Part shown: positions 22,637-33,773 of the stretch, piece after piece
How the letters are laid out: every line of letters starts with the position of its first letter
Position numbering within the stretch: position 1 is the stretch's first letter
From: Theobroma cacao
Taxonomy: Eukaryota; Streptophyta; Magnoliopsida; Malvales; Malvaceae
Reading direction: 5' to 3'
NCBI RefSeq assembly: GCF_000208745.1
Contig: NC_030850.1
Coordinates: forward strand, 34,988,041-35,052,040
Length of the DNA: 64,000 bases
Position numbers and translations under genes: made by a program
The notes under the pieces: model-generated
Seen by the model: the letters and a program-made list of their open reading frames with translations, nothing else
Database searches by the model: none
What the model was told of the DNA's origin: nothing

Positions 22637-25600
22637 ATGTTTGAAAGTCCTACGACGATCCAATCTTCTCACAGTCCTCATCTTCGGAAACCAGGAGGCA
22701 AAGCTGTTTTTTCTGACCTAGGTAAATTAAATAAACCTTTTTCATCTCTTTTAATAATGATTTACGTAGATTTTAACTTATCTAACAAAATTAGAATGTA
22801 TTTTAGGCGCAGGAGAACCTGGAAATAGTGTTCAAGAAGGTTACGTGTTTCCGTTGGTGCTAGGTGAAATGAAGGGTGCAAATTCACCTTTGCATGCCGC
22901 GGCGATAATGCCTTCTCCTACCTTTCTATGGAGATTTAAGGTTTGTTTTTTTTCTGAAAATGCATTCAGTATTTAATTCTTCATAATTAGTTCATTTGTT
23001 AAATCGGAATTCTTACTTGTTAGTTTTGAAAAGAAATTTTGATGAACTTCTAATGGAAGAGATTTTCCAGGTCATATTGTTTTTGATATGGGGCTTCACT
23101 TGTTGCAAGGTCAGTATTGATACAATTAGCTAGGATGCCATCAGTGGTGTGGATTTTAGTGCGAATTTGTTTTGGAAATTCTTGATTGGTTTTTAAAGAT
23201 TTTAATATAGGTTTTTTCTTTTTTTTTTTTCCTTTTTGGGAAATAGATTGGATGGGACTCAGTCATGAGAATGAGCGCAGACCTGCGAGACTTATTCTTG
23301 TATGAGGCTTTCCTATATTATAACCCTTTCCTTCTCGTGGTTAGTTAACATCTCCTCAGTTTGACTACAGATTCTTCTTGATATCAGATGTTTGTCGAAT
23401 CTTACTTCATGGTATTGCAATTGTAGACAATGATGGTTTGGCTATGGGGAGTGTGTTTATGGGTCTTCTCACAGAGTAGTGTTAATTATGCCAAAATATT
23501 TGATCTGGATCAAAACCATCTCACCCACAGAGAAATATGGAAGGTACTCATGCTAATCACTCCTCATGTTATTCGGATCTTTACACTGCATATGCTTTAT
23601 TGAGCATCTGGTCCTCAGATTATGGTGCAACCTGACAAATAAAATGCAATATTCCTTTTCTAATATCCAGTTTCTATTTTGCTATATGCAGTGTAGCATA
23701 TGGATGACAATTATAGTTCCAACTAGCATGACAGCATACCTTTATCTCTACTCCCATGGAGAAGTGTCATTGGCAGCATCACAACCAGTGTAATATCTGC
23801 CCTGCTTTCTGGCATTATCTCATCTCTGTATCCCTTCAATTTAAGTGCATATATGCAAGACATTAGTCTTGCGTTTTGTTTCAACCATTAGGTTTAGTGA
23901 TTATAGCTTTAGTACTTATTATTCTGTGTTAATTTTTCACAGCAAATATGAGATGCCAATAATGATTTGGTGCATATATGTATGAATACATATGTTTCTG
24001 TGACTGTCTGTAGTGTTCTCTGGTAGTCTTTTAGAATAGATTATATGGACTTATTATTATGCAATGGATTATTTGACATGTATTGATGGTTCTGAACTTT
24101 TTAAATACAAATCACAGGTGATCCTGTATGTTGCTGTTGCTTTGGTTTTGGTATTCCCCTTCGATATTTTCTATTTGTCATCTCGTTACTTCTTGCTAAG
24201 AACACTCTGGCAGATAGCCCTCCCACTGCAGGCAAGTTTCTAGTGTAGCTTCCTTTCCCTTTTTACTTGAGCTAGCAAGCTGCTTTGGCAGATCAGCTTT
24301 TCTTCATATTGGATGTGATTTTTTGAAGTTGGGTTCTCTTTAATCTCTCTTTGTAATTTTCTTTTTAAGTAACAATTACTTGAGTTTCTCTGTGGCTGAC
24401 ATGCATTCACATTTTTACTTGTTTAATACTTGTGTAACAGCCAATTTCATTTCCTGACTTCTTCTTGGCTGACATTCTAACCTCCATGGCCAAGGTATGA
24501 ACCTATAACCTCATTTCATCTTTTTAAGCAAGTTATTAGTTTCATTCTCTTAGTCATTATATTGTACCAATTAATGGAACTGTCCTATGAAATGTTTTAT
24601 CATACTTTTATACTCTTGTGGAGAAGGTTTTAGTTTCCTGCTGTCAGATGCAAATAGATTGCATGTCATAGTACCTGCTTTCTTGATTTCTCATCCATTC
24701 TTATCCTACCGGACGTACACTAAAGTTATGGTATTAGAATTTGGTTTCATAAGAGGAGTTGGATTTATTTTTCTAATTGTTTGTAATTGTTTCTTATGTG
24801 AAGGTATTTTCAGATTTGGAGCGTTCAGTCTGTCGAATGGTTCATCGCCAGGTAATTATAATACTGAAGGCTTTTTAAGTAGGTTATTTATAAAAGGCTA
24901 AAAGTGCTCAAAATCTTAAATTTAGTGCCTTGGTAGGAATTTTTATTTCATCTCAAATTGACTGGATTTAAGACCTTCAAAACCCTTCTTGACAGCCTAG
25001 CACTTTCAATATCTGTAAGTTATGTTACCTAGGTAATTTTTTGATCCCGTGATTCTATGAAAAATAGTCAATGTTAAAATTTGATTCTTTTCAAACATGG
25101 AGGGAAGGTAACATAACACTAAAGACCTGATGAGCATGTGAGGCCTTTACTCTTTCTTCTGGTTTTTAGGGGAGTTAAAGCTAATTGAACTTAAGTCTTA
25201 ATGTTGTGTCTCATAATGCTTTAGAATAGAGCTGTTAAATTGCTTGGATGAGGTCTTCTAATTAAACAATGCTTGTGGTTATCTGCTAACGGTTGTATCT
25301 ATCGTTTAGTGATGATGTAAAGAAGCAAAGAGCAATATACTGTGTCTTTCTTATGAATTCTAAATATGATTATGCTTAGATTTGGTTGTGATCAATTCAT
25401 ACCATAACTTTGAACTGCTGTAGCTTTTCGTATTGATGCAAGGCTGATCATCTTAGATTAATAAGATGAGGTTTCTCTTGGCATTTAGGTGGCAACAATC
25501 GCATGGTTTGAGGCTGACTCGGTTTGTGGTAGTCACTCAGTTGGAATTCCACTAGTGCTTGTTATCCCTTACATTTGGCGGCTAATGCAATGCCTGCGGC

Positions 25601-26928
25601 AGTACAAGGACACAAAAGAGAAGGCAACCCTTTTCAATGGTAATGCATCTAGTCCCTGATGCTTACTATTTTCTTGTTAATTTACATCTAGTCAGATAGG
25701 GATATGGAACTATGAACTGGTAAGGTGTACAATGTTATGCCCCAAGAAATTTGTCAAGTTTTGTGGTCAGCAGACCCTTGAACTTAGTCAGTACTTTGTT
25801 TTGCTAGCTCTCGCTTGTTTTATCTCATATGGGCTATGTGACTGTTGTACACCTGATTCTTGTTCTAGCCATTTTCCCTTTAACTGCTATCTATCTGTTT
25901 TGTTGTAACCCAATTTGCATGTGGTTTTCAGCTTTGAAGTATTCGACAGCAGTCCCTGTGATTTTTCTTTCAGCCCTTAAATATCATGTCTTACCTGATA
26001 GTTGGACATATATTTACCGTCGCCTCTGGCTTTTCTCAAGTGTTGTTAACTCACTCTACTCATTTTACTGGGACGTGACTCGTGATTGGGACCTTAGGTA
26101 TGTTGACATTTCCCTTTTCCCTGACAGAGACACTCTTATATGTAGCTTTTGAAGGGGCACTTTGGCATTTTTGCACCTAATGTTAAGTTCATTTTAAATG
26201 TGGCATGTGCAGCTGAAACATCACACGGGAAGCATAAGTGTTGAATAAGGAAATATAAATAGCTTTTCTACTTAATACTGTAACTCTTTAGAACACCAAC
26301 CATTTGAGGGAACATATCTTTAGTCTGTTAATAAATGCTGCTTTTGCTTGAGTTCATATGACCTCAACTCAATTTACCTTACCTGAACCAGAGAATGCTA
26401 CACATCCTGTAATTATCGAATTTTCTATCATGGCATGCATACTGATGTTTTCTTCCTTTTTTTTGTCAGTGTCTTCACTAGAATTTTCAAGTTCAACAAG
26501 CCAAGTTATTGTTCCAATCTGTTATATGGCCGACAATGGGTAAGGATCTTAGGTGCCGTTAGTTATTCATGCCATTTCATTCTGCAAGATAATGTCTCAT
26601 AGATAGCTAGTTCATGTGCATATAATTGCCTTTTGTTTTGTTTTTTTTTTTTTTTCCTTTTTTCACTTGGTAGGTTTATTTTTGGGTTATTGGGAGCAAC
26701 TTGATTTTGCGTTGCACATGGACATACAAACTGTCTGCTCATCTCCGCCACAACTACTTGACTGTCTTCATGGTTACCGCCTTAGAGATGCTCAGAAGGT
26801 TCCAATGGATTTTCTTTCGAGTAGAAAATGAGTGGAATAAAATCACCAAGTCCGGCTTTCAGCTTCCCATGACTGACATCCCAAGAGAGGATGAAAAATT
26901 ACTAGGCTCAACCAATCACAATGTATAG
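22637..26928 (+). CDS. EXS (ERD1/XPR1/SYG1) family membrane protein
   Basis: Plant EXS-only protein resembling At5g35730. It shares the transmembrane/EXS part of XPR1 and PHO1 phosphate exporters but lacks the SPX sensor. Exons 22637-22721, 22807-22940, 23071-23109, 23247-23339, 23427-23543, 23692-23787, 24118-24231, 24441-24494, 24804-24851, 25489-25639, 25932-26097, 26470-26539 and 26674-26928 give 473 residues. The EXS signature is clear: VCGSHSVGIPLVLVIPYIWR, MQCLRQYKDTKEKATLFNALKY, SFYWDVTRDWDL and LEMLRRFQWIFFRVENEWNK. Several hydrophobic helices precede it. The intron after exon 7 uses a GC donor. Yeast ERD1 acts in Golgi phosphate recycling and glycosylation, so a Golgi role is plausible. 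Function here is inference. Confidence 0.92.
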
Positions 26929-28043
26929 ATTACACAGAGTCTCTGGCTTCAAGTTAGCATCAAATTAAATTCATTCTTTGCTGATACCACATATAATTTC
27001 AGCCTTAAAAGCAGTTAGCTGCATTTTGGTTGCCCCCTATTACAGTTGGACAATAGGTTGGATTTTCATACCTTACAGTTTGTTGGGGACCAGTTTTGAT
27101 TTGCGAACGCGGCCTAGATGTATAACCTTGACTAAACATTATATCATATTGGAGATTTAGAAGTTACTCTAGATTTGAACTAGTTTCCAGTGTTGTCACA
27201 TCTCATAGTGAATTCTTCCGCAATTGACGCTTGGTTACCATATCACAATCATAAGGTTTTCTCTTTAATTTATTTATTTAGTTTTCTTTTCATTAAATAG
27301 TGGGAGAAAGAGAATTAAAATTTGAAATCATATAAACTGATAAAATTCGAATAGGAAGTAGAAAACAAATAATCAATGCCCAATTTCGAACTTTGCAAGT
27401 TTCTTACGAGACCATGTCAATGGTGATGCAAAAGGATAGAAACTCCATGTCTTTGCCGGAAAGTTTTCTCTTTTCTTTTGTTTTTCTGGGGGTTTAAGAG
27501 GGAGCGTGGAAAGAACTGTACTTGATAGTATTCTTTAACCAATTAAGTAATAAGCAGTCAGGTTTCCAGGGGAAATCATCCAAATTTTCTAAACACACAA
27601 AAAGAAAGGAAAAAAAAAACACAAATTTCCTCCGGAATGAAAGAAGCACTTTTCCCATCTGTAAAGCAAAACAAAAAGCAAATGTATTGTTTTGTTATTG
27701 TTCTTTTTCAGTTGTATTGGGAAATCTTTCAGGTTTCGAAGCAATGACAAGCTAAGAAATAAATAAAGAAAGAATATTTAAAACCCCCCGGGACTCAAAC
27801 AAAGTTACCTACGGGGTTGGTTTTTGCCCTTACAAAGAAGGTGACTCACGTAATACAAATCGTGGCCTCTTTGTCAAGCTTGCCTCTCCTTCCCCCAACT
27901 CCCTCTCACACCCCCACCATTATAAACCGCCAAAACTGGTTCTCACACCACACTCGTGCCCCTCGAAAACCTTTCTTTCCAATTCATATAAATTTCCCAA
28001 GCTCATCACTCATTCCTCTCTCTCTCTCTCTCTCTCCACGGAC
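26929..28043. other. Intergenic; EXS 3' end and LysM-gene promoter
   Basis: The left part is the EXS 3' flank. The right part is the LysM-gene promoter, with TATAAA at 27921-27926 and a leader ending in a (CT)n tract at about 28015-28036, directly before the ATG at 28044. Open frames at 27522-27755 and 27817-28083 carry no recognisable protein. Confidence 0.5.
27921..27926 (+). promoter_or_regulatory. TATA box, LysM gene
   Basis: TATAAA lies about 120 bases upstream of the LysM ATG and is followed by a pyrimidine-rich leader. Sequence match only. Confidence 0.55.
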
Positions 28044-28391
28044 ATGGCTTGCAATCTTTCTCAGAGGCAGATTTATGCATTAACAATATCTTTAGCCGAC
28101 GAAGCTTCTTGGTGCTGTGTTTTCGTCTTGTTAACCCTACTGTTGCTGAACTCTTGCAAGGAGACTACTACGATAGCAAATGATGAGGATGTCAAAGGGA
28201 GACAGCTTTTGGACAGACCCTGTGATGAAATCTATGTTGTCGGAGAAGGAGAAACCCTTCACTCCATCAGCGACAAGTGTGGTGATCCATTTATCGTGGA
28301 GCAGAATCCTCATATTCATGATCCCGATGATGTTTTTCCTGGACTTGTCATCAAGATCACCCCTATGAAGTCTAGGAAGTCATTGAGGTAG
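28044..28391 (+). CDS. Small single-LysM-domain protein
   Basis: Intronless gene of 115 residues. A hydrophobic segment, WCCVFVLLTLLLLNSC (about residues 23-38), acts as a late signal peptide or membrane anchor. A single LysM follows at about residues 57-104: YVVGEGETLHSISDKCGDPF, then an EQNPHIHDPDDVFPGLVIKI segment. The tail is basic. Plants have a family of such short LysM proteins of unknown role. LysM binds N-acetylglucosamine polymers, so a wall or apoplast role is possible. There is no kinase or GPI signal, so it is not a chitin receptor kinase or a LYM protein. Confidence 0.87.
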   Translation: MACNLSQRQIYALTISLADEASWCCVFVLLTLLLLNSCKETTTIANDEDVKGRQLLDRPCDEIYVVGEGETLHSISDKCGDPFIVEQNPHIHDPDDVFPGLVIKITPMKSRKSLR

Positions 28392-29537
28392 CTTTGTTCA
28401 CTTCAGAATTACTTTTGGTTGTAATTATAGTTTGTTTAGTTTTCCTCATCAATGGAAGAATCGAAACATTCTTGTAAGAACATAAGATATACCCGAATTA
28501 AACATTCTTCTTCATACTTGTAAGATTGATCAATGGATCGAACTTCTTGTTTATTATATTCCTTCATTGAATCTCTTTCGTAAGTACATAATATAGATGT
28601 TGAAGGCCCGTCGTAAAAACTTGAAAGCTTTTCTCCTTGTACGAGGTGAAGCTTGAAACTTGAACATGAAAACAGAGAGGCCCAAACATATTCCATTCCG
28701 GTACAAGTGATTAAACAAATCAAGATAATTAAGTAAGATGGAATGTTGGAAAGCTTGGTAAGATAAGCATTAAGCAATGACAAAAGTTGGGTAATTAATT
28801 ATCAGGATCAATGTCTCATTAATCCATTAGTTGTCTACTGGAATGACGGCTTCACCATTTTATACCTACAAAGAAGAAGGGTCTTAATAATTTCTACCAA
28901 CATTTCTCTTTGTTCTCCGATGAAGCTAAATGGCAATATATATATATATATTAATATGCCAAAGTGGGGGCATACCTTCCATTAATCAACAGGTGGGGTG
29001 GAGGAATAAATCCTCTATTAATTACCACGTGTACAAGCTAGAAATAATGCTATGAAATTACCACCCCAACCAAACAACTTTGGATTTATATTTATCCATA
29101 CCAATTTGACATTTTCCATTTGTTCTAATGTTTTTTAATTATTATGTTAAAAAAATGGACAGAAAACAGACGAGGGCTCATTTCTAAGCCTGCGAAAATA
29201 AGATTCTGGTATTGGGCTGCTCTCAACCTAGTCCGGCCTAAGCTTGTGACTTGGACCCATCAGTTTCCAAACCATTAAAAGCCAAGTCGTTCGATTCGGG
29301 CTGAGGTTCGAATCTTGTTGCAATACTAAATCCAATTTGAAATATGATATTTTATGATCGAATATCTTAATTTTATCGAATGTTTATAGAATACAAGTAC
29401 TTAATTATATTTTTTTATATCGAATATTTTGTCAAATAATAAAATGTTTAGATGGAATATCTAATTAACCATTTAAGTCCCAAATTATTTTGCAAAAGTG
29501 AATTTAATATATCCTTGTCCAAAATTGTACTCTCAAT

Positions 29538-30308
29538 CAGGGGCGAAGTTAGCCAAATTTTATTAGGGGGGGCCAAATATAGTTGAATAAGAGTTAAAAT
29601 TTTAAAAAAATTAATATGTTAAATTCAATTAACAATAAAAATATTGATAATAGAAATATGAAACTAAATATAAAATTATAATTTGTAAAATATAAATAGT
29701 TAAAAACGATATATAAGATTAATAATTTTTTTTTATATAATCAGAATTATTTAAATACTATATATTCAAGAGAATTTCATTTTAACTAAATATAAAATGT
29801 AAAGCATATTAAAAAATATATTCAAATTAGTTTCCTCTTACATAATCAAGATAAATAAAAAAAATGATACGTTGATGAAATTTTAAGTAACAATGTAATA
29901 CTATAATTTATATTTGAGAATTATATAATAATTTATTAATTTTTAAAGATTAAAATTATAAAAAATAAAATTTATGTAACATAAAAAAGAAGAACATTAC
30001 AAGTAGAAGACAGATACCACATATTACATAATAAAAAAAAATGGTTCATGGTTTGTAAAAATTTGGAGAAAAATATTTATAGAAATTTATAACATATGAA
30101 CAAATAGAATAAAAATAAATAAATAAATAATAATTAAAAATTAAAATTAAATGAGATAAGTGAAATTATTTTATTATTTTATTATTTATATTAATTATTA
30201 AATAAAAAGGAGTTAGTGATAGAATATATAAAAAAATTAAAAAATTGTTATATGTTATGAAGAAAATTTTAAAAGTTATGGTCCCCCATCACATAAGGTC
30301 CGCCCCTG
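29538..30308. mobile_element. Non-autonomous hAT-like element, intergenic copy
   Basis: A 771-base A/T-rich, non-coding element starts CAGGGGCG and ends CGCCCCTG, a perfect 8-base terminal inverted repeat of hAT type. Flanks CTCTCAAT and CTCCTAGT match at 5 of 8 positions and could be a decayed 8-base target duplication. It contains no transposase. A relative of nearly the same length lies in reverse orientation in SMO1 intron 1. Confidence 0.75.
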
Positions 30309-31147
30309 CTCCTAGTGTCTTAATGACGAACAAGAATATTCATGCATATGCTTCCTTTGTGGACGACAATATTCACTTTAGTGGAACGCAACAATGACAA
30401 TAGATAAGTAAAAATTATGATAAAGAACCCTGATTAGACTCACCAACACAATGCCATTTCCCTGTAAGAGATTGCCATGGAGTTGTTGACTTTTGGTGGT
30501 CCAATCAGATCATTGACATCCGTACGCTTTTGTTTTTCTAAGTTTTGCAACAACCAATCATGATTCAACGAAATCCCATGGCTGATCTGAAGCTGACAAA
30601 GAACTTTGTGGAATGACCCATGAGTGAATTTTCTCCACAGCGGGATATATATGACAATCGATGAAGTGAACTGTTCTACCACACGCTTGGCTTGACTCCT
30701 TTTATGGCCCAAACATGCTGCCCGTTATGCCAACAAGCAACAAATACATATCCTTATCTTGGACTCAAATGCTTTCATTGGCTGCCATGCAACCTAACAT
30801 CTCAAGGTTTTTGCATATGGTTTTTTTCCTCCAGAGAACTAATACAGTAAAGAATTAAGCACCACAGGTTATCCAATTTTATGAGTTGATCCCATGATCA
30901 TTAAGCACAGGAATCTTGGCCTCGTAGTTTATTTCTTCACTTCTCTAAACTATGGTCTTCCAATGGAGTTCACAGTCGCTTTTGAGCATAAAAAGGGTTT
31001 GTTAATTCTAGTTTCCCGTCCCTTGAAACATCGGGAACCAAGAAGTGGATGTTAGATTTCTGTTTCTCCCACTTGCAGAATTCGACAGACTATACCACAT
31101 ATTCAATATCCCACTTCTTATTTTTCTATATCCAAATCAGCACGAGA

Positions 31148-31229
31148 GAATATTCAAGGGGGAAATTGCAGAAAAAAGGGGAACCAGACTGAATTCTCCC
31201 CAAACGGATAGGGTTCAAAGGGAATATTC
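31148..31229. promoter_or_regulatory. Two P1BS-like motifs upstream of the SPX-MFS gene
   Basis: GAATATTC occurs at 31148-31155 and 31222-31229, with a third copy at 30334-30341. Each fits GNATATNC, the site bound by PHR1-type phosphate-starvation regulators. They lie about 700-1600 bases upstream of the likely TATA box. The motif is short and A/T-rich, so function is inference. Confidence 0.35.
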
Positions 31230-31925
31230 AACATATATTATTACTGAACCATATACAAGAATAAGGTTTTTGTCATCTCTGAAACTTTAATTAAAACGAC
31301 CGCTACATTTATATTTCTTTGTCCTTAGCAAATTAAGAAACGCACGCGATTCCTCCAAACTGATACATAGGAAAGGAGGGTTAGTCATTTACTTACTCCA
31401 CATCTCTCACTCCTGCCCCATTTTCCATCGTAATTTAACGTTCATGAACATCATTTCCTTGCTTGTATGTGTCAAAGTTTGAAAAGAAAAAGAAAAGCCA
31501 GATTTTTGTGCACATCATTGTTGTTAGAATATATGTCTGTGGTCGTCCATCCGTGTGTCTGTGTGCCTTTCTCCAAAGTAGCATGGTGGTAATATCTTTT
31601 TAACTTTTAGTGGTTAGGCACAACATTTTTTTAACTTTATACCATGGAATCCACGGCTAATCCGGCTTTCTAGATTTAACTTTTGATCCTAATTTATGAC
31701 AAACAAGCACCAACAGCCACGGCCTTAAAAGTAAGATTTTCTCTTCATTTCAGTCCCAACGATCAGCACTATTGTCATAATTTAGTCGTAAAAAAGAAGG
31801 TTGAATGGTGACCTTTCAATATTCTAAGGAGTCAGGCAGTTCGCGAACGACACGTGTTTTGTCTCGTGATTGGTAATGAAAGCTGAAAAACATCCCTCCT
31901 TCCTGTTCATGTTGAGGCTGCTGCA

Positions 31926-33773
31926 CTATATATGAAAATGGGGTTTTGACATTGCTTGGCGACTCGACCCCGTGCATTAAACCCCATTTTCTTCTACCAT
32001 TGCCAGATGCCACCTCCAATTTTTCTGCTTCTCAATGATCTCCAGGTTCTAACTTCACAGAAACAGGGAAAACTTTGCAGTTCTTGATCAGCTAGCTTCT
32101 CACCACAAGCTCGCAGAAACTGTAAGTCGGCTGCTCGTAGCACTTTTGCTTGTACCTTCTTCTTTTTCACCTGAATACGTACATGTGTATGTATACTTTT
32201 TCACCTACGTACGTGCATGTAAGATTATACAGACCTTTAATTAGTGTTTGATTAATATAAAAATTAAGGTGCAAAGACAAAGGGTATGCATCCTAACATG
32301 CTGGGTTTGCCAAATGCTAATTGCTAATTGCCAAATCCTAAAATAGTTAATCACTTCAGTTGAGTTTTGGCTAAGATTTTCAAACCCAACTTGAGTTCTC
32401 ATCATTTTATGAAAATATTATTGATATAAATATTCTGTATACTATTTTAAAAAATTTTTAAATTATGTAAAAAAATTTAAATAAGTGTTTATATTTTTAT
32501 TATTACGCTCATATATCTTTATATTTTATTTTATTTTAAATCAAGTAAATTTTTATAATTAATTATTAATTAAAATATTAATTTATATTAGGTGATGTTA
32601 ACGTGATATATTGACATATTATAATAGATGATAATATAACATACTAATGTGATGTGATAATATTATCATATATGATATTTTTTATCCTCTATGCTATCAT
32701 CATATGAACATAAAATAATAAATAATAATTAATCAATCGTTAATCATAATAACTTATTTAAATTTTTTAAAATAATTTTAAATTTTTTTCAAATGTTATG
32801 TCAAAATATTTTCATTGTTTTAAATTAATAGCAAAAACTCTAGCTATATGGGCTGGTCTTCACTAAGTTTCCAAGCCCATGTCAAATGAGGCCTGGCTAG
32901 AATGTACCATCGCTTAGCCCATGGATGTCTATTGATTTTCAACTTTAAAAGATGAAACACCGCCGCCTTTAAATAACGAAAAACGCAGGATCCCTGGAGT
33001 CGCGGTGCGTTATACACGTGTAAAAGCGTTTTAGCTGCCACGTACTTTCCTACAAACTCGTTATAGTAAATTGCTTTTGCCCCTCCTAACTAAAAGCCAA
33101 ACTACATTTACAAATTTCGCGCGATTCCCATGACACTTCTCAACTTCACGCCTCTGTCTCTTGTAGATTTGATCATTCATTTCGGTCGGCCATGGATTTC
33201 TTTTTCTTCCGAATTCCCCAAAATTTTGTGTTTGTTATTTCTTTCGGTTTTGGATTCTGATTCCCATGGACGAACCTTTTGCAAGAGCTGCTTTCGTCTA
33301 GTCCAATGAATCTTTTTCTTGTTCTTTCTTTTCCTAGTACTCAAAACTCTTTGCTACCATGTTTGGCTAACTGTCATCTGCTTATACCCCACGCAAATAA
33401 CAAACATTTTCAGACCGAATAAGGTTCTAGTTGTGTTTTGCTGATCTTCCTACGATCTTTAAGGCCTTTTTGTTTCTAGGTTTCTGTTTAAAGGTCCAAA
33501 CTGTCCCCCTTTTAATATTCCGGAATATTGTTTTTTTCCTATTTGATATCTTTCTGGGGTTTAAAGGATCTGAATATATAAAGAAAGTCCATATCTTTCC
33601 AATCTTAATTTCCACTAAACTGGAAAATTCTTGAATTATTCGAATGTGTTACTTACCTTGACAAGATTTTGAAGCTTCATTGCTCCGAGAAACTTATATA
33701 GTAGTTAAGAATAGATTCTCAGATCATAGTTTCTGCTTTTCTTTGTAGCAGTGAATTGGCCTGTGCGTGGAAG
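31926..33773 (+). promoter_or_regulatory. Core promoter, untranslated exon and leader intron of the SPX-MFS gene
   Basis: TATATATGA lies at about 31926-31934. A leader exon probably runs to 32121, where a strong donor (GTAAGT at 32122) opens a 1.6 kb intron. The matching acceptor is TAG or CAG at 33746-33751, shortly before the ATG at 33774. The intron contains an A/T-rich repeat and several non-coding open frames. A leader intron is common in this family. The structure is inferred from splice signals only. Confidence 0.5.
32440..32800. repeat. Diverged AT-rich interspersed repeat (copy 2)
   Basis: Lies in the leader intron of the SPX-MFS gene. It shares ordered phrases with 20440-20760, such as ACATAAAATAATAAATAA followed by an ATTAAT/GTTAAT block and a GATGTG-rich centre. 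Non-coding. Boundaries are uncertain. Confidence 0.35.

Larger units (their letters stand above)
28392..31925. other. Intergenic 3.5 kb, containing an hAT-like element
   Basis: An (AT)n run lies at about 28936-28953. An hAT-like element occupies 29538-30308. Bases 30310-31920 are moderately A/T-rich, with open frames at 30440-30712 (-) and 31045-31290 (+) that carry no recognisable protein. The right part is upstream of the SPX-MFS gene and holds the P1BS-like sites listed separately. Confidence 0.45.

Noticed and set aside
30440..30712. 90-codon minus-strand frame in the 28-33 kb spacer
   Set aside because: No recognisable motif, and composition is like the surrounding non-coding DNA.
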